From assembly GCA_018882485.1 (NCBI GenBank), contig VERU01000091.1, positions 1 to 8,348 of the forward strand: a stretch of DNA of 8,348 bases. The letters are read 5' to 3'. Origin of the DNA: Rhodoferax sp. (lineage in GTDB: Bacteria > Pseudomonadota > Gammaproteobacteria > Burkholderiales > Burkholderiaceae_C). The notes beneath the pieces are model-generated. The model was given only the letters and a program-made list of their open reading frames with translations, had not been told where the DNA came from and searched no databases. The position numbers were made by a program, and so were the translations under genes. Positions 1 through 5,467 of the stretch are shown here, piece by piece; position 1 is the stretch's first letter; every line of letters begins with the position of its first letter.

Positions 1-1988
1 TAGTCGCGCAGGCTCTCAGTAATGAGCTGGCCCTGGGCGTTGAGGTACTGCACGCGCTCGCGGGCGACGGCAACGGTGACCTGGTTGCCCAGCACGTATT
101 TGCGCGGCGGCTCCCCACCCCCCGCAAACGGGCCAAAAGGCGCGCCCGCCAGCGCGTCGCCCCCGGCTGGCGCCGATGCATCACCGGACAGGGGCACCGC
201 CGGCTCGGGCGGCGGGGCCATGGGGTCGTTGCCCGTGGGTTCATAAATCTGCACCGGGTCGCCATCAAACGCAGGGTCGGCAAAGTTGTCGGTGGCGCGC
301 TTGAAATCCAGAATGGTGAACCAGCTCTTGCCCAGGTCGATGCGCAGCCGGGTGCCGCGCCCGATGATCTGCTTGAACAGGGTCATGGACTTGATGTTCT
401 GGTCCAGCACGATGAGCTTGCAGGTTTGCGCGTCCACACCGGTGCTCATGAGTTTGGAGGTGGTGGCTATGACGGGGTAGGGTTTTTCGGGGTCGATGAA
501 GTTGTCGAGTTCGCGCTTGCCTTCGAGGTGGTCGCCGGTGATCTGCACCACGTAGTTGGGCTGGTTGGCGCAGAGGTCGGCGTTGGCATTGCTCAGGGCC
601 TGGCGCATGCGGGCGGCGTGGTCGATGTCTTCACAAAAGACGATGGTCTTGGCCATGCGGTCGGTGGCCTTGAGGTAGGCGGTGATGCGCTCGGCCACCA
701 CCTCGTCGCGCGGCGCCATGACGAGCTTGCGGTTCATGTCGCGGCCGGTGTAGACGCGGTCTTCAATCAGCTGGCCGGTGTTGTCGGTCATGCCGGCGGT
801 GGGGCGCCAGCCGAAGGTGTCTTTGTCCAGGTCCACCCGGATAACTTTGTAGGGGGCCAGAAAGCCGTCTTCGATGCCTTGCCTGAGGCTGTAGGTGTAG
901 ATGGGCTCCCCGAAATAGGCGCTGTTGGAGGTGTCTTTGGTTTCCTTGGGCGTGGCGGTGAGGCCCACATGGGTGGCGCTGCCGAAATAGGTGAGGATGT
1001 CGCGCCAGGCCGAGTCTTCGTTGGCGCTGCCCCGGTGGCACTCGTCAACCACGATGAGGTCAAAGAAATCGGGGCTGAACTGCTTGTAGATGTTGGCCTG
1101 CTCGTCGGTGCCCGACACGGCCTGGTACAGCGAGAGGTAGATCTCGTAGCTTTTGTTGACGGCTTTGGTGGTCTTGTCGATGGCGAGATCGACGTCTTCC
1201 AGTTCCAGCTTGCCCTGGGCATTGATGCGCTCTACGCCTTTGGCGTTGGGGCTGAGTTTGGCCATGGCGCCCTTGAAGGGACGGAAGTCGTTGACCATGG
1301 TCTGGTCGATGAGGATGTTGCGGTCGGCGAGAAACAGGATGCGTTTTTTGGCACCACTTTTCCAGAGCCGCCAGATGATCTGGAACGCGGTGTAGGTTTT
1401 GCCGGTGCCGGTGGCCATGACCAGGAGCACGCGGTGCTGCCCGCGAGCAATTGCCTCGACCGTGCGGTTGATGGCATTGAGCTGGTAGTAACGCGGGGTC
1501 TTGCTGGGCGCGTAGTCGTAGGCGGCTACCTGCTGCACCTGGGGAGACCAGCCTTTCCAGGCGCAGTAGCGGGCCCAGAGGTCTGCGGGGCTGGGAAACT
1601 GGTCTAGCGAAAGGGTTTGCTCCAGCACGCCGGTGGACAGGGTGGCGTCGCGAAATACGAAGCCGTCACCGTTGCTGGAAAACACAAAGGGCACGTCCAG
1701 CAGCTCGGCATAACGCAGCGCCTGCTGCATGCCGGCGCCCACGGCATGGGTGTTGTCTTTGGCCTCGACCACGGCCAGCGGAATGTTGGGCTTGTGAAAC
1801 AGGGCGTAGTCGGCACGCAGCACGGTGTCGATGTCGCGATGCGACTTGTTGCCACGCACCACCACACGGCCAGCCCGCAAGGGAAATTCACGAAAAATCT
1901 GGTTCAGCGCATGCCAGCCCGCCTGCTCCATGGCGGGGCGTATGTACTTGTCGCAGATGTCGCTTTCGGACAGACCTTTTTTGTTCAC
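1..1988 (-). CDS. hsdR: Type I restriction-modification enzyme, R (restriction/translocase) subunit HsdR, partial (C-terminus beyond left edge)
   Basis: ATP-dependent DNA translocase and endonuclease subunit of a type I restriction system; it acts in the cytoplasm with HsdM and HsdS to cut unmodified DNA far from the recognition site. The frame is open for 662 codons and leaves the window; EcoEI-like family members are usually about 800 residues, so roughly the last 130-150 are missing. The N-terminus (KGLSESDICDKYIRPAMEQ, residues 4-22) matches the family. A PD-(D/E)xK nuclease core is visible: D60 in RADYAL and E75-A-K77 in VVEAKD. Helicase motifs follow: a Q-tip-like YYQLNAI (167-173), Walker A ATGTGKT (192-198), DECH (315-318), TATP (344-347) and motif VI QIIGRGTRLR (540-549). 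After motif VI comes a long Pro/Ala/Gly-rich linker (about 575-625), then a KYVLGNQVTV..ITESLRDY segment typical of the family. The start is GTG at 1988, chosen because AGGGA lies 6 bases upstream and the homology begins within a few residues. No hsdM or hsdS lies on the upstream side; partners could lie beyond the left edge. Confidence 0.95.
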   Translation of the reverse strand, partial: MNKKGLSESDICDKYIRPAMEQAGWHALNQIFREFPLRAGRVVVRGNKSHRDIDTVLRADYALFHKPNIPLAVVEAKDNTHAVGAGMQQALRYAELLDVPFVFSSNGDGFVFRDATLSTGVLEQTLSLDQFPSPADLWARYCAWKGWSPQVQQVAAYDYAPSKTPRYYQLNAINRTVEAIARGQHRVLLVMATGTGKTYTAFQIIWRLWKSGAKKRILFLADRNILIDQTMVNDFRPFKGAMAKLSPNAKGVERINAQGKLELEDVDLAIDKTTKAVNKSYEIYLSLYQAVSGTDEQANIYKQFSPDFFDLIVVDECHRGSANEDSAWRDILTYFGSATHVGLTATPKETKDTSNSAYFGEPIYTYSLRQGIEDGFLAPYKVIRVDLDKDTFGWRPTAGMTDNTGQLIEDRVYTGRDMNRKLVMAPRDEVVAERITAYLKATDRMAKTIVFCEDIDHAARMRQALSNANADLCANQPNYVVQITGDHLEGKRELDNFIDPEKPYPVIATTSKLMSTGVDAQTCKLIVLDQNIKSMTLFKQIIGRGTRLRIDLGKSWFTILDFKRATDNFADPAFDGDPVQIYEPTGNDPMAPPPEPAVPLSGDASAPAGGDALAGAPFGPFAGGGEPPRKYVLGNQVTVAVARERVQYLNAQGQLITESLRD

Positions 1989-1994
1989 ATGCAG

Positions 1995-1999
1995 TCCCT
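1995..1999 (-). promoter_or_regulatory. Shine-Dalgarno of hsdR, decides a GTG start
   Basis: AGGGA on the minus strand, separated by 6 bases from GTG at 1988-1986. There is no ATG in the hsdR frame between the upstream in-frame stop (about 80 bases before the GTG) and the first conserved residues, so this site supports GTG as the start. Confidence 0.6.
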
Positions 2000-2271
2000 G
2001 GATCGGCAGGACGGCTTTGGCTTGCGCCGCTCGTTTGTTGGCCCTGTCCGAACGGGCTTGATGGTAGTCGGGATTTCAGCCAGGAAAAAGGTGGTGGCGG
2101 GGCACATTGACGTTGGAGCCAAACGCCAGCGCCACTTCCCGGCAGGCGAGCGATGTCTGTCGGTGGGGCGTGATCCTGTGGTTAGGCCGCGCCAGTTCGA
2201 AGCCTGTGCAGAACTTCCTGTGCTTCAGGGGAGATTCGGGAGTCTCCAATGGTGCGGGGAATCACCTCTAA

Positions 2272-2293
2272 GTGGGTCAGTTTTCGGTCAGCG
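2272..2293 (+). repeat. IS21-family-type terminal sequence, probable solo remnant
   Basis: The plus strand reads GTGGGTCAGTTTTCGGTCAG, resembling the repeated terminal motif found beyond istB in many IS21-family elements of proteobacteria. Family resemblance is from memory, not from a search. No IstA or IstB gene adjoins it and no second terminal copy is visible here. Together with the IstA fragment at 3574-3639 it would place IS21-like scraps on both sides of the ATPase gene. Confidence 0.35.
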
Positions 2294-2364
2294 GCCCCGA
2301 AACGCGCATAGGTCGTTTAATCCACTACCCAGGTATTAACCATGCAATTGTTCCATGTGATGGA

Positions 2365-2370
2365 TATAAT
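2365..2370 (+). promoter_or_regulatory. Consensus -10 box of the ATPase gene, predicting a leaderless mRNA
   Basis: A perfect TATAAT hexamer in an AT-rich pocket of an otherwise GC-rich window. The seventh base after it is the A of the ATG at 2377, so transcription would be expected to start at or next to the start codon. No ribosome-binding sequence precedes that ATG. I do not see a good -35 hexamer at 16-18 bases upstream (ATGCAA at 17), so the promoter may be activator-dependent or weak. Confidence 0.5.
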
Positions 2371-2384
2371 GCATGTATGCATGT
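2369..2384 (+). repeat. Perfect tandem duplication of ATGCATGT spanning the ATPase start codon
   Basis: ATGCATGT occurs at 2369-2376 and again at 2377-2384. Each copy contains the palindrome ATGCAT. The first copy overlaps the last two bases of the -10 box; the second begins with the proposed start codon. Such a placement could be an operator or simply a slippage product. Confidence 0.6.
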
Positions 2385-3558
2385 CAGACTAGAGCAAAGT
2401 CACTTAGAACAGCTGCTGGAGCAGTTTGCAGCCGTCGTGCTTCTGGGGCCACGCCAGACTGGGAAAACCACAATGGCGTTTGCCCAGAAGCAAAGTGCCC
2501 CCAATGCGCTGTACCTTGACTTGGAGTTGCCCTCGGCCCAAAGGCAGCTCGAAGACCCTGAGGCGTTCTTCATGGCGCATCGCAAGCAGTTGGTGATTCT
2601 GGATGAGGTTCAACGCCTGCCAGATCTCTTCAGCATCCTGCGCGGTGTGATCGATCAGCGTCGCCGTGAAGGTGAGAGCAGCGGTCAGTTCTTACTGCTC
2701 GGCTCCGCTTCAGGCGCACTGCTGCGCCAGACCAGCGAGAGTCTGGCGGGGCGTGTCGCACAGCTGGAGTTGACGCCGTTTCAGGCTCGGGAGGTGCTGG
2801 CGGCCGATCCGACGACTGCAGCTCTTCAGTCCCTGTGGGTTCGGGGGGGATTCCCGCTGTCCTGGCTGGCCAAGGACGACGCCACAAGTTTTGGATGGCG
2901 GGAGGCATTCATCACCACGTATCTGGAAAAGGACATCCCTGCCCTTGGCCCAAGGATTCCTGCAACGACCCTTCGCCGCCTATGGACCATGCTGGCCCAC
3001 AACCAGGGCGAGATTCTGGACCAGTCCAAACTCGCCGCCGCCTTAGGCGTAAGCGGTCAGACAGTTGGCCGCTACATAGACCTTTTGTGCGACCTTATGC
3101 TGGTGCGCAGACTCCCTGCCTGGAGCGGCAACGTGGGCAAACGCCTGGTTAGGGCGCCAAAGGTCTACGTGCGTGATAGCGGCATCGTTCACGCCTTGCT
3201 GGGCCTGGTGAACCTGGATGCAATCCTGAGCCACCCAGTGGCTGGTTCGAGTTGGGAAGGGTTTGTGATCGAACAACTGATCGACGCCGCACCAACAGCC
3301 CGCGCCAGTTACTACCGCACCAGCAACGGCGCCGAAGTCGATCTGGTCTTGGAGTTTCGCGGCGGTCAAACCTGGGTGATTGAGGTCAAACGCTCTTCAG
3401 CACCGACTGTGTCCAAAGGCTTTTACTCATCAGCAGCTGACATCGGCGCCACGCGCAGACTATTGGTTGCACCGGTCGATGCGCCCTACCCGCTCAAAGA
3501 CGGTGTCGAGGTCATGAACCCACTGCTGGCCTCCCAGCTGATTGCATCGCAGACTTGA
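2377..3558 (+). CDS. AAA_14 / DUF4143 family ATPase, 393 residues
   Basis: A stand-alone P-loop ATPase of the AAA_14 plus DUF4143 architecture, common in bacterial and archaeal accessory regions; its physiological role is largely uncharacterised. Walker A is GPRQTGKTT (24-32), Walker B LVILDE (72-77), and a sensor-like LLLGSAS follows. A conserved RGGFPLSWLA introduces the C-terminal half, which has a winged-helix-like stretch (SKLAAALGVSGQTVGRYIDLL). It ends in a PD-(D/E)xK-like core, D322 in GAEVDLVLEF and E336-V-K338 in WVIEVKRS, consistent with a restriction-endonuclease fold. The length is normal for the family and no lesions are seen. ATG at 2377 was chosen because the homology starts at once (MHVRLEQSHLEQLL) and because TATAAT sits just upstream; the open frame extends to a GTG at 2272, but those 35 extra residues run through the IS-like end and promoter. 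It stands alone, divergent from hsdR and convergent with hipA. Defence or genome-maintenance roles are inference from context only. Confidence 0.92.
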   Translation: MHVRLEQSHLEQLLEQFAAVVLLGPRQTGKTTMAFAQKQSAPNALYLDLELPSAQRQLEDPEAFFMAHRKQLVILDEVQRLPDLFSILRGVIDQRRREGESSGQFLLLGSASGALLRQTSESLAGRVAQLELTPFQAREVLAADPTTAALQSLWVRGGFPLSWLAKDDATSFGWREAFITTYLEKDIPALGPRIPATTLRRLWTMLAHNQGEILDQSKLAAALGVSGQTVGRYIDLLCDLMLVRRLPAWSGNVGKRLVRAPKVYVRDSGIVHALLGLVNLDAILSHPVAGSSWEGFVIEQLIDAAPTARASYYRTSNGAEVDLVLEFRGGQTWVIEVKRSSAPTVSKGFYSSAADIGATRRLLVAPVDAPYPLKDGVEVMNPLLASQLIASQT

Positions 3559-3566
3559 ATCAGGCG

Positions 3567-3582
3567 TCTCGCAGTCTCGCAG
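3567..3582. repeat. Tandem 8-bp repeat TCTCGCAG x2
   Basis: TCTCGCAG at 3567-3574 is repeated exactly at 3575-3582, directly after the ATPase stop codon. It sits at the edge of the IstA-like fragment, where transposase-like coding on the minus strand stops being recognisable. It may mark a recombination or insertion junction, or be chance slippage. Confidence 0.45.
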
Positions 3583-3639
3583 CACCCAGCGCGCGAAGGC
3601 GCCAGGCTTGCGCTTAAGGCTGGGCAGCATGTGGCGCCA
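3574..3639 (-). pseudogene. Fragment of an IS21-family IstA transposase
   Basis: The minus strand encodes LPSLKRKPGAFARWVLRD preceded by WRHM. This closely resembles the conserved segment in the C-terminal half of IS21 IstA transposases (WxxLLPxLxRKPGAFxRWxxRD followed by the FPR/FP motif). The resemblance stops after RD, inside the tandem TCTCGCAG repeat; the following residues (CETPDSSL) do not continue the family pattern, and the frame then enters the antisense of the ATPase gene. Only about 22 codons are recognisable, with neither the DDE catalytic core nor IstB. It is therefore a dead scrap rather than an element. Family assignment is by recall of the motif. Confidence 0.55.
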
Positions 3640-3686
3640 ACTGATCCTACAGAGGTGGCTCCACGAGTGCGCACATTCCACGCGGG

Positions 3687-4931
3687 CTAGCCTTTTGTTC
3701 TGAACTCCGCGCGCTGCGCCAGCAAAGAGGGCCCATCGATGTACTGGGCCATCCTCTCCAGGTCCGTGTCACTGACGCCTTGGCTCCTGAAGAACGCCTT
3801 CCAGCCGTCCACCGCTGCGACAACGCGCCGGATCAGCTCGACCGCCGAATCCTTCTTCAAACCAAAGGCCTGCATGTCGGACAGGACGTTCTCGATCGAG
3901 GATTCGGCCTGGCTCTTGCCGACCCGCAGCTGCTGCTGACCCAGCCCTTGCAGCGACGGCACCACGTCGTAGGCGGGCGAGAGATCGTAGTAGCCGTCGT
4001 CTGCGCGCACGAAGGCGTGGTTCTTTTCGTGGTCGTCGGTGTTGTCCATCAATATGTTGAACACCATGCGCCCGAACAATTCTTTCTGGTGGCCGCGAAT
4101 GGCCTCGGCCCGCGCGATCCGGCGCAGGCTCTGCGCCAGCTCCGGATAGCCCATGGGAAGGCCCGCTGCGCGCAGCACGGTTTGCGCAGAGATCACATGC
4201 AGGCGCTGGGTGCTGGTGCGGTCAAAGCGCTTGACGGCGATCGCATGCCCTTTGGCCAGCGGCAGCGCCCGCGTCTCGGACACCAAGAGGCCGCATCGGG
4301 CTGCCAGCCGCATGGTGGCGTGCTCCACCAACTCGGTGTCGAAGTCTTCCCCTTCCGAAAACTTCACCACCCACTGGGATCCGTCCATCTCGATCAGCGA
4401 TTTGGGACGCGCGCCGCCCAATGACGGCCCCGGCCTGACCAGACGCGCCAGGTTGTCGTCGAGCTTGTCGTCGGCCAGGACTGCAGCGACCGCACGCGCC
4501 ATGCCAGGCAGGCTGACCAGACTGGCCAGGGTGCCATCGCCACTGGGCTGGTACCGGTCCGGCTCCAATGAGACACCCAGCGCCCCGAACCGGTCATGCC
4601 CGGCAAAGTACAGATACTCCAGCATCGACAAGCGGGCGGGTTTGTACAGTTTGCGGATGACACGCTCACCCCATCGATCGGGACGCGCATCGTCCACCGC
4701 ACCGGCAGCCATGTCCCGCTCTTTAGGCAGGAAAACGCCACGAACCAAAGGCAGGTCCTCGCTGAGCGCAAAGCCATCCTGAAGCCAGTCGGGGTCGTAT
4801 TCGAGCCCCACTTTGCGGTTGCCCTCGGCCAGGAACACACGACCGATCCGCAACGGCGAATGCGGCTGCGCTGCGCCCTTGCCAAGCCACCACAGGCTCA
4901 TGGCACTTTGGGGGGTGTAGGCGTCAGACAT
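3687..4931 (-). CDS. hipA: HipA-like serine/threonine kinase toxin of a type II toxin-antitoxin module, 414 residues
   Basis: HipA kinases phosphorylate translation factors (in E. coli glutamyl-tRNA synthetase GltX), stall growth and promote persistence; HipB neutralises them. The N-terminal subdomain (about 1-120, WWLGKGAA..RVGRVFLAEGNRKVGLEYDP..) is followed by the kinase-like HipA_C domain. The Gly-rich loop is S170-LGGARPK, aligning with Ser150-VAGAQEK of E. coli HipA, so the inactivating autophosphorylation serine appears kept. The catalytic loop is NTDDHEKN (297-304) with D299, and the metal-binding aspartate is D322 in SPAYDVV. The spacing of 23 equals that between D309 and D332 in E. 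coli HipA. The enzyme therefore looks intact. The start is ATG at 4931; it overlaps the antitoxin stop by 8 bases (ATGTCTGA), so translation is probably coupled. A longer open frame to 5069 is antisense-like reading through the antitoxin gene and is rejected. The target is unknown. Confidence 0.93.
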   Translation of the reverse strand: MSDAYTPQSAMSLWWLGKGAAQPHSPLRIGRVFLAEGNRKVGLEYDPDWLQDGFALSEDLPLVRGVFLPKERDMAAGAVDDARPDRWGERVIRKLYKPARLSMLEYLYFAGHDRFGALGVSLEPDRYQPSGDGTLASLVSLPGMARAVAAVLADDKLDDNLARLVRPGPSLGGARPKSLIEMDGSQWVVKFSEGEDFDTELVEHATMRLAARCGLLVSETRALPLAKGHAIAVKRFDRTSTQRLHVISAQTVLRAAGLPMGYPELAQSLRRIARAEAIRGHQKELFGRMVFNILMDNTDDHEKNHAFVRADDGYYDLSPAYDVVPSLQGLGQQQLRVGKSQAESSIENVLSDMQAFGLKKDSAVELIRRVVAAVDGWKAFFRSQGVSDTDLERMAQYIDGPSLLAQRAEFRTKG

Positions 4932-5250
4932 GGCGTCTTGCGCCCTTGTGCTGCAGTGCCAACATCTCCTGCGCCAGTGCCTGCACATCGCTTTCCGGTG
5001 CGGCCAGGGCGCGCAGGGCGTCATCCCGGCCCATGAGCCACAAGGCTGTGGCGTACACCCCCATGCCAACGCGGGGATCGCCTTTTTCCATCGCCGTCAG
5101 GGTCGGGACGGAGACATTCATGCGCAAGGCCCAGGCGCGCAAGGACTCCTTTCGGCGCTTGCGCCCGAGGCGAAGGTGGTCCCCCAGCACGCCCAGGGAG
5201 GCGCCAACGGAGCCAGGCAGGGTGGCGACAGATTCAGCAGCTTTTGGCAT
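4924..5250 (-). CDS. hipB: HipB-like Xre-family antitoxin / autorepressor, 108 residues
   Basis: Small DNA-binding protein expected to bind and inhibit the HipA kinase and to repress its own promoter. An Xre/Cro-type helix-turn-helix spans about residues 22-75: LGDHLRLGRKRRKESLRAWA (helices 1-2), then NVSVPTLTAMEKGDPRVGMG (recognition helix and turn), then YATALWLMG. This matches HipB-type regulators that accompany HipA. A basic C-terminal tail (HKGARRHV) could be the unstructured protease-sensitive or HipA-contacting end. The ATG at 5250 is preferred over the in-frame GTG at 5265, because that GTG lies inside the inverted repeat and before the predicted transcription start. No clear Shine-Dalgarno precedes the ATG; the transcript is probably leaderless. 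The gene is first in a two-gene operon, overlapping hipA by 8 bases. Confidence 0.9.
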   Translation of the reverse strand: MPKAAESVATLPGSVGASLGVLGDHLRLGRKRRKESLRAWALRMNVSVPTLTAMEKGDPRVGMGVYATALWLMGRDDALRALAAPESDVQALAQEMLALQHKGARRHV

Positions 5251-5256
5251 GATCCA

Positions 5257-5285
5257 AGAATACACAAAATATGTATTTTGATCAA
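5257..5285 (-). promoter_or_regulatory. hipBA promoter, sigma-70 type, predicted leaderless start
   Basis: On the minus strand TTGATC (5285-5280) is followed after exactly 17 bases by TATTCT (5262-5257). The seventh base after the -10 box is the A of the hipB ATG at 5250, so the mRNA should begin at or beside the start codon. The whole block is AT-rich in a GC-rich surrounding. It is overlapped by the inverted repeat at 5259-5277, as expected for a repressible toxin-antitoxin promoter. Confidence 0.65.
5259..5277. promoter_or_regulatory. Probable HipB operator O1, inverted repeat AATACA-N7-TGTATT
   Basis: A perfect 6-bp inverted repeat with a 7-base centre covers most of the -10 box and part of the spacer of the hipBA promoter. 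Occupation by a dimeric Xre repressor would block RNA polymerase, fitting autoregulation by HipB. That HipB binds here is inference. Confidence 0.6.
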
Positions 5286-5302
5286 TTTTGTTTTCACAAA
5301 AT
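5285..5302. promoter_or_regulatory. Probable second operator O2, inverted repeat ATTTTGT-N4-ACAAAAT
   Basis: A perfect 7-bp inverted repeat with a 4-base centre, immediately upstream of the hipBA -35 box. It shares the word CACAAAATA with O1: the word occurs at 5263-5271 and 5295-5303, 32 bases apart, about three helical turns. Two sites on the same DNA face suggest cooperative binding. Confidence 0.5.
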
Positions 5303-5303
5303 A

Positions 5304-5467
5304 AGCTGGCGGCGCTGTATGGATGTGGCGCCTGGCCCGTTCACGAGGGAGCCACAAGGCGCCCGAGCCCCGGATCAGGATGGGATGAACAGCGAGATCG
5401 ACGAGGCTCGCAGCTGTCGAAGAACAGGCCCTACCGAGACCACCCGTCGAAGCCAGCCGCGGATGAT
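5304..5467. other. Spacer between the hip module and the metabolic operon
   Basis: No gene is seen. Downstream of the phosphoesterase stop there is a GC-rich imperfect hairpin candidate: GGCGCCT at 5327-5333 pairs with AGGCGCC at 5357-5363, with an inner TGGC/GCCA pairing. It has no run of T after it on either strand, so it is not a convincing intrinsic terminator. This spacer is the likely right-hand boundary of the accessory segment. Confidence 0.35.

Larger units (their letters stand above)
1989..2376. other. Gene-poor divergent gap between hsdR and the ATPase gene
   Basis: These 388 bases separate the divergent hsdR and AAA-ATPase genes. I see no convincing complete gene. The minus strand has short open frames, including one of about 80 codons whose TGA overlaps the hsdR GTG in the string ATGTGA. 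Its only ATG (2107) has no ribosome site and the frame is closed upstream. A second minus frame (roughly 2277-2180) reads LTHLEVIPRTIGDSRISPEA, resembling no family I can name safely. The part near 2272-2295 looks like an IS21-type end, and the last 70 bases are AT-rich and carry the ATPase promoter. The gap may be a worn insertion or deletion scar; that is inference. Confidence 0.5.

Noticed and set aside
426..1607. 393-codon plus-strand open frame opposite hsdR
   Set aside because: It is the antisense shadow of GC-rich hsdR codons. Its Val/Gly/Asp-rich translation has no domain signature, while the opposite strand carries every HsdR motif.
1985..2107. 40-codon minus-strand frame ending in a GTGA overlap with hsdR
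   Set aside because: It has no ribosome site or recognised domain. The overlap is interesting as a possible relic, but not enough to call a gene.
2272..2376. 35-residue upstream extension of the ATPase from a GTG at 2272
   Set aside because: It covers the IS-like end and the TATAAT box; the family alignment starts at MHVRLEQ.
4932..5069. 46-residue N-terminal extension of HipA
   Set aside because: It reads through the antitoxin gene in another frame and has a Trp/Cys/His-rich composition without family similarity; HipA homology begins just after ATG 4931.
5251..5265. GTG at 5265 as the hipB start
   Set aside because: It lies inside the AATACA-N7-TGTATT repeat and upstream of the predicted transcription start; the ATG at 5250 fits better.
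5327..5363. GGCGCCT/AGGCGCC hairpin as a terminator
   Set aside because: The loop is long (23 bases), pairing is imperfect inside, and no T-run follows on either strand.
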